From Chitinophagales bacterium (GTDB lineage: Bacteria; Bacteroidota; Bacteroidia; Chitinophagales; CAIODY01): DNA of 55,132 nt. Below are positions 52,132 through 55,132 of the stretch, piece by piece. The notes beneath the pieces were generated by a model that was not told the origin of the DNA, did not search any database, and saw only the letters and a list, made by a program, of their open reading frames with translations. Position 1 is the stretch's first letter; each line of letters opens with the position of its first letter. A program made the position numbers and the translations under genes. The DNA lies in assembly GCA_026461075.1 (NCBI GenBank), contig JAPJNH010000091.1, positions 1 through 55,132 of the forward strand, in the 5' to 3' direction.

Positions 52132-52728
52132 ATGAATTATCCTATCGTAGAACATTTTTATACCTTGCAAGGGGAAGGTTGTTATGCCGGTCGTTCGGCT
52201 TATTTCATTCGTTTAGCAGGTTGTGATGTAGGTTGTGTGTGGTGTGATACCAAAGAAAGTTGGGACGCTTCGAAACATCCTACTTATTCTGTTGAAACGA
52301 TTGTTTCCTGGGTAGAGGATAGCGGCGCTGATCTAGCAGTGATTACTGGTGGCGAGCCTTTGATGCATAACTTAACGGAGTTGACAGCGGCTTTACACGC
52401 GAAACATATTCAGTGTAATTTAGAAACTAGCGGAGCATATGAGTTGAGTGGTGATTTTGATTGGATCTGTGTTTCCCCTAAAAAGTTTAAGAAAGCCTTA
52501 CCAAGTGTTTTGGAAGAGGCCGACGAATTGAAAGTTATTGTGTTTAATGAACACGATTTGAAATGGGCAGAAACTTTTGAAGATCAAGTACACGAAGATT
52601 GTTTGTTGTATTTACAACCTGAATGGGATAACCGCCTGGAACAAATACCAGCAATTATCAAATACATTAAAGAGCATACACAATGGAGTATGTCTTTACA
52701 ATGGCATAAGTATTTAGCGATTCCTTAG
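52132..52728 (+). CDS. queE: 7-carboxy-7-deazaguanine synthase QueE
   Basis: A 198-residue radical SAM enzyme of the queuosine pathway that contracts 6-carboxytetrahydropterin to 7-carboxy-7-deazaguanine. The iron-sulfur cluster cysteines are C31, C35 and C38 (CDVGCVWC), near the TLQGEGCYAGRSAYFIRL substrate segment. VITGGEPLMHN and LETSGAYEL follow. Other queuosine genes are not in the window. Its stop is 2 bases from the stop of the convergent hydrolase gene, with no terminator seen. Confidence 0.95.
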   Translation: MNYPIVEHFYTLQGEGCYAGRSAYFIRLAGCDVGCVWCDTKESWDASKHPTYSVETIVSWVEDSGADLAVITGGEPLMHNLTELTAALHAKHIQCNLETSGAYELSGDFDWICVSPKKFKKALPSVLEEADELKVIVFNEHDLKWAETFEDQVHEDCLLYLQPEWDNRLEQIPAIIKYIKEHTQWSMSLQWHKYLAIP

Positions 52729-52730
52729 TC

Positions 52731-53585
52731 TTACTGCGCAAGGGCTTCAGCAAGCGTCATTAAATTGCCGGAGCGAAGGCCTTTCTCTGTCATTTGCAAA
52801 GTACCACACTCGTTAACGGCGTCGTGCTCATAGAAAAGAATCCAATTCTCATCACAAGCTTTCTTCAAGAATAGTTCTTTCTCTGCAAGCGTTAGCAGTG
52901 GTCGCATATCATAGCCCATTACATAGGGTAAAGGGATGTGCGCATAAGAAGGCAATAGATCGGCCATATAGGCTACTTTTTTTCCGTTTACTTCAATGAC
53001 AGGAATCATCATCGCCTCTGTATGTCCGTAAGTGAAGAATATTTCTACGCCTGGGAAGGCTTTATAGAACTGTTCTTCGGTAGGGATCATTTTTATTTTG
53101 CCGTGCTCTTGTAGTGGGACGAAGTTTTCTTTTAGGAAAGAAGCTTTTTCACGTGCATTTGGTTTGATAGCCCAATCCCAATGTTTTTCATTACACCAAT
53201 ACGTAGCGTTTGGAAATGCGGGTACCAAAGTGCCGTCATCTAAACGATTTACTGCTCCTCCGCAATGGTCGAAATGCAAATGCGTTAAGAATACATCAGT
53301 TATATCTTCTGCCTGAAAGCCTTTATTGTTAAGGTCTTCCATTAGGCTTGGCAAATAATCGGGTTCGTAATGACTGAAGAATTTAGCATCTTGTTTATTC
53401 CCCATACCACAATCAATCAGCATTTTCCGGTCGTCGAATTCTAAAAGGAGACAACGCATTGCCCACGTACATAGATTGTTTTCATCGGGTGGCACGAGTG
53501 ACTTCCACATTTTTTTAGGCACTACGCCAAACATTGCACCTCCATCCAATTTAAATGTCCCGGTATTGATAATTGTAAGTTTCAT
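52731..53585 (-). CDS. Metallo-beta-lactamase-fold hydrolase
   Basis: A 284-residue MBL-fold hydrolase with the dinuclear metal motif THLHFDHCGG (H102, H104, D106, H107) and later FTYGHTEAMMIP and MADLLPSYAHIPLP ligands. Its opening (MKLTIINTGTFKLDGGAMFGVVPK) and length resemble lactonase-like MBL proteins of Bacteroidetes, some of which open acyl-homoserine lactones; the substrate here is unknown. The track adds 22 residues upstream; I use the ATG at 53585, which gives the family start and leaves room for the divergent purA promoter. Confidence 0.88.
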   Translation of the reverse strand: MKLTIINTGTFKLDGGAMFGVVPKKMWKSLVPPDENNLCTWAMRCLLLEFDDRKMLIDCGMGNKQDAKFFSHYEPDYLPSLMEDLNNKGFQAEDITDVFLTHLHFDHCGGAVNRLDDGTLVPAFPNATYWCNEKHWDWAIKPNAREKASFLKENFVPLQEHGKIKMIPTEEQFYKAFPGVEIFFTYGHTEAMMIPVIEVNGKKVAYMADLLPSYAHIPLPYVMGYDMRPLLTLAEKELFLKKACDENWILFYEHDAVNECGTLQMTEKGLRSGNLMTLAEALAQ

Positions 53586-53615
53586 AAAATGTAGATAACT
53601 TGAAAACTTCTGTGA

Positions 53616-54929
<1,314 letters not shown>

Positions 54930-54955
54930 GTTTAGATTTTTAGAAATTAAAAGTT

Positions 54956-54983
54956 TTGAATTTCCAAATTCCGTTTACGTTTG
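54956..54983 (+). promoter_or_regulatory. Promoter before the Lys/Ala-rich gene, overlapped by palindromes
   Basis: TTG (54956-54958), 17-base spacer, TACGTTTG (54976-54983). The -33 part overlaps the perfect palindrome GAATTTCCAAATTC (54958-54971) and the -7 part overlaps ACGTT-TGTG-AACGT (54977-54990). About 90 bases of leader would precede the ATG at 55077. The rest of the 147-base gap after purA shows no gene. Confidence 0.6.
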
Positions 54984-55076
54984 TGAACGTGTGGATGTTG
55001 AAAAAATATTTTTCTAAAAGTTTGCGAGTGTGAGATACGTTTTGAAAATTTACATCATCAAAATTAACAAAGAGCG

Positions 55077-55132
55077 ATGGCAGCTAAAAAAGCAGTGACT
55101 AAGAAAGCAGTGAAGGCAGCTAAACCTGCAGC
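55077..55132 (+). CDS. Lys/Ala-rich protein, start only (cut by window end)
   Basis: Only 18 codons are in the window (MAAKKAVTKKAVKAAKPA). The repeated Lys-Lys-Ala-Val/Lys-Ala-Ala pattern is like the tails of histone H1-like nucleoid proteins or the lysine-rich leaders of some Bacteroidetes DksA/TraR or HU-like proteins. The family cannot be decided from this fragment. A promoter with overlapping palindromes lies upstream. Confidence 0.6.
   Translation, partial: MAAKKAVTKKAVKAAKPA

Overview
The window is from a member of the Bacteroidota (Bacteroidetes). The signs are gliding / type IX secretion genes (GldJ, PorU, PorV, two PorP/SprF-like proteins), secreted proteins with C-terminal T9SS sorting domains, the Bacteroidetes-type fused GlmU, and many promoters with the TTG-N(17-23)-TAnnTTTG pattern of this phylum instead of Shine-Dalgarno sites. 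Motif-level clues would fit a Chitinophagia/Sphingobacteria-like bacterium, but genus cannot be decided from sequence alone. The DNA is densely coding: no gap exceeds 150 bases, and there are no rRNA, tRNA, CRISPR, IS or phage genes that I can support.

Layout. 0-4.2 kb: a minus-strand operon (lipid kinase, SUI1/YciH factor, formyltransferase, GT4 glycosyltransferase), then a PyrR-like phosphoribosyltransferase and a small monooxygenase-fold protein. 4.3-9 kb: class I aldolase FbaB, AccD, GlmU-like enzyme, NhaD antiporter and a small membrane protein. 9-12.4 kb: a PorP/SprF protein, then two NlpC/P60 hydrolases and an EamA transporter. 12.5-20.4 kb: a T9SS cargo protein, Bcp peroxiredoxin, a second EamA-like transporter, a MauE-thioredoxin fusion, a VWA protein, a START-domain protein, TcdA, an outer-membrane protein and a di-CxxCH lipoprotein. 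20.4-21.5 kb: ThiL.

21.6-29.4 kb holds the most notable locus: a small secreted acidic protein, a SulP anion transporter, an OprO/P-like porin, DabA and DabB. DabA keeps the four expected zinc-site residues (C330, D332, H501, C516) at the spacing of the known DAB carbonic-anhydrase-like subunit. Together these look like an envelope-spanning inorganic-carbon uptake operon: porin in the outer membrane, SulP for bicarbonate, and DabAB for proton-motive-force-driven CO2 trapping. The host is presumably a heterotroph, because no carbon-fixation gene is seen here, so bicarbonate for carboxylases such as acetyl-CoA carboxylase (AccD is in this window) is the likely use. That use is inference.

29.4-37.4 kb is a minus-strand run: lamin-tail-domain protein, subtilisin-like T9SS cargo, MscS channel, VanZ-like protein and GcvH. 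37.5-45.4 kb: HemW, a lipoprotein, GltX, a secreted protein of unknown function, a holin-like membrane protein pair and GldJ. 45.4-51.6 kb is the T9SS core locus: PorP/SprF, PorU and PorV beside GldJ. 51.6-55.1 kb: IspF, QueE, a metallo-beta-lactamase-fold hydrolase, PurA and the first codons of a Lys/Ala-rich protein cut by the window end.

A recurring regulatory feature is that several -7 elements sit only 4-6 bases before the start codon (lipid kinase, phosphoribosyltransferase, ThiL, GltX, HemW, one EamA transporter), which predicts leaderless or nearly leaderless mRNAs.
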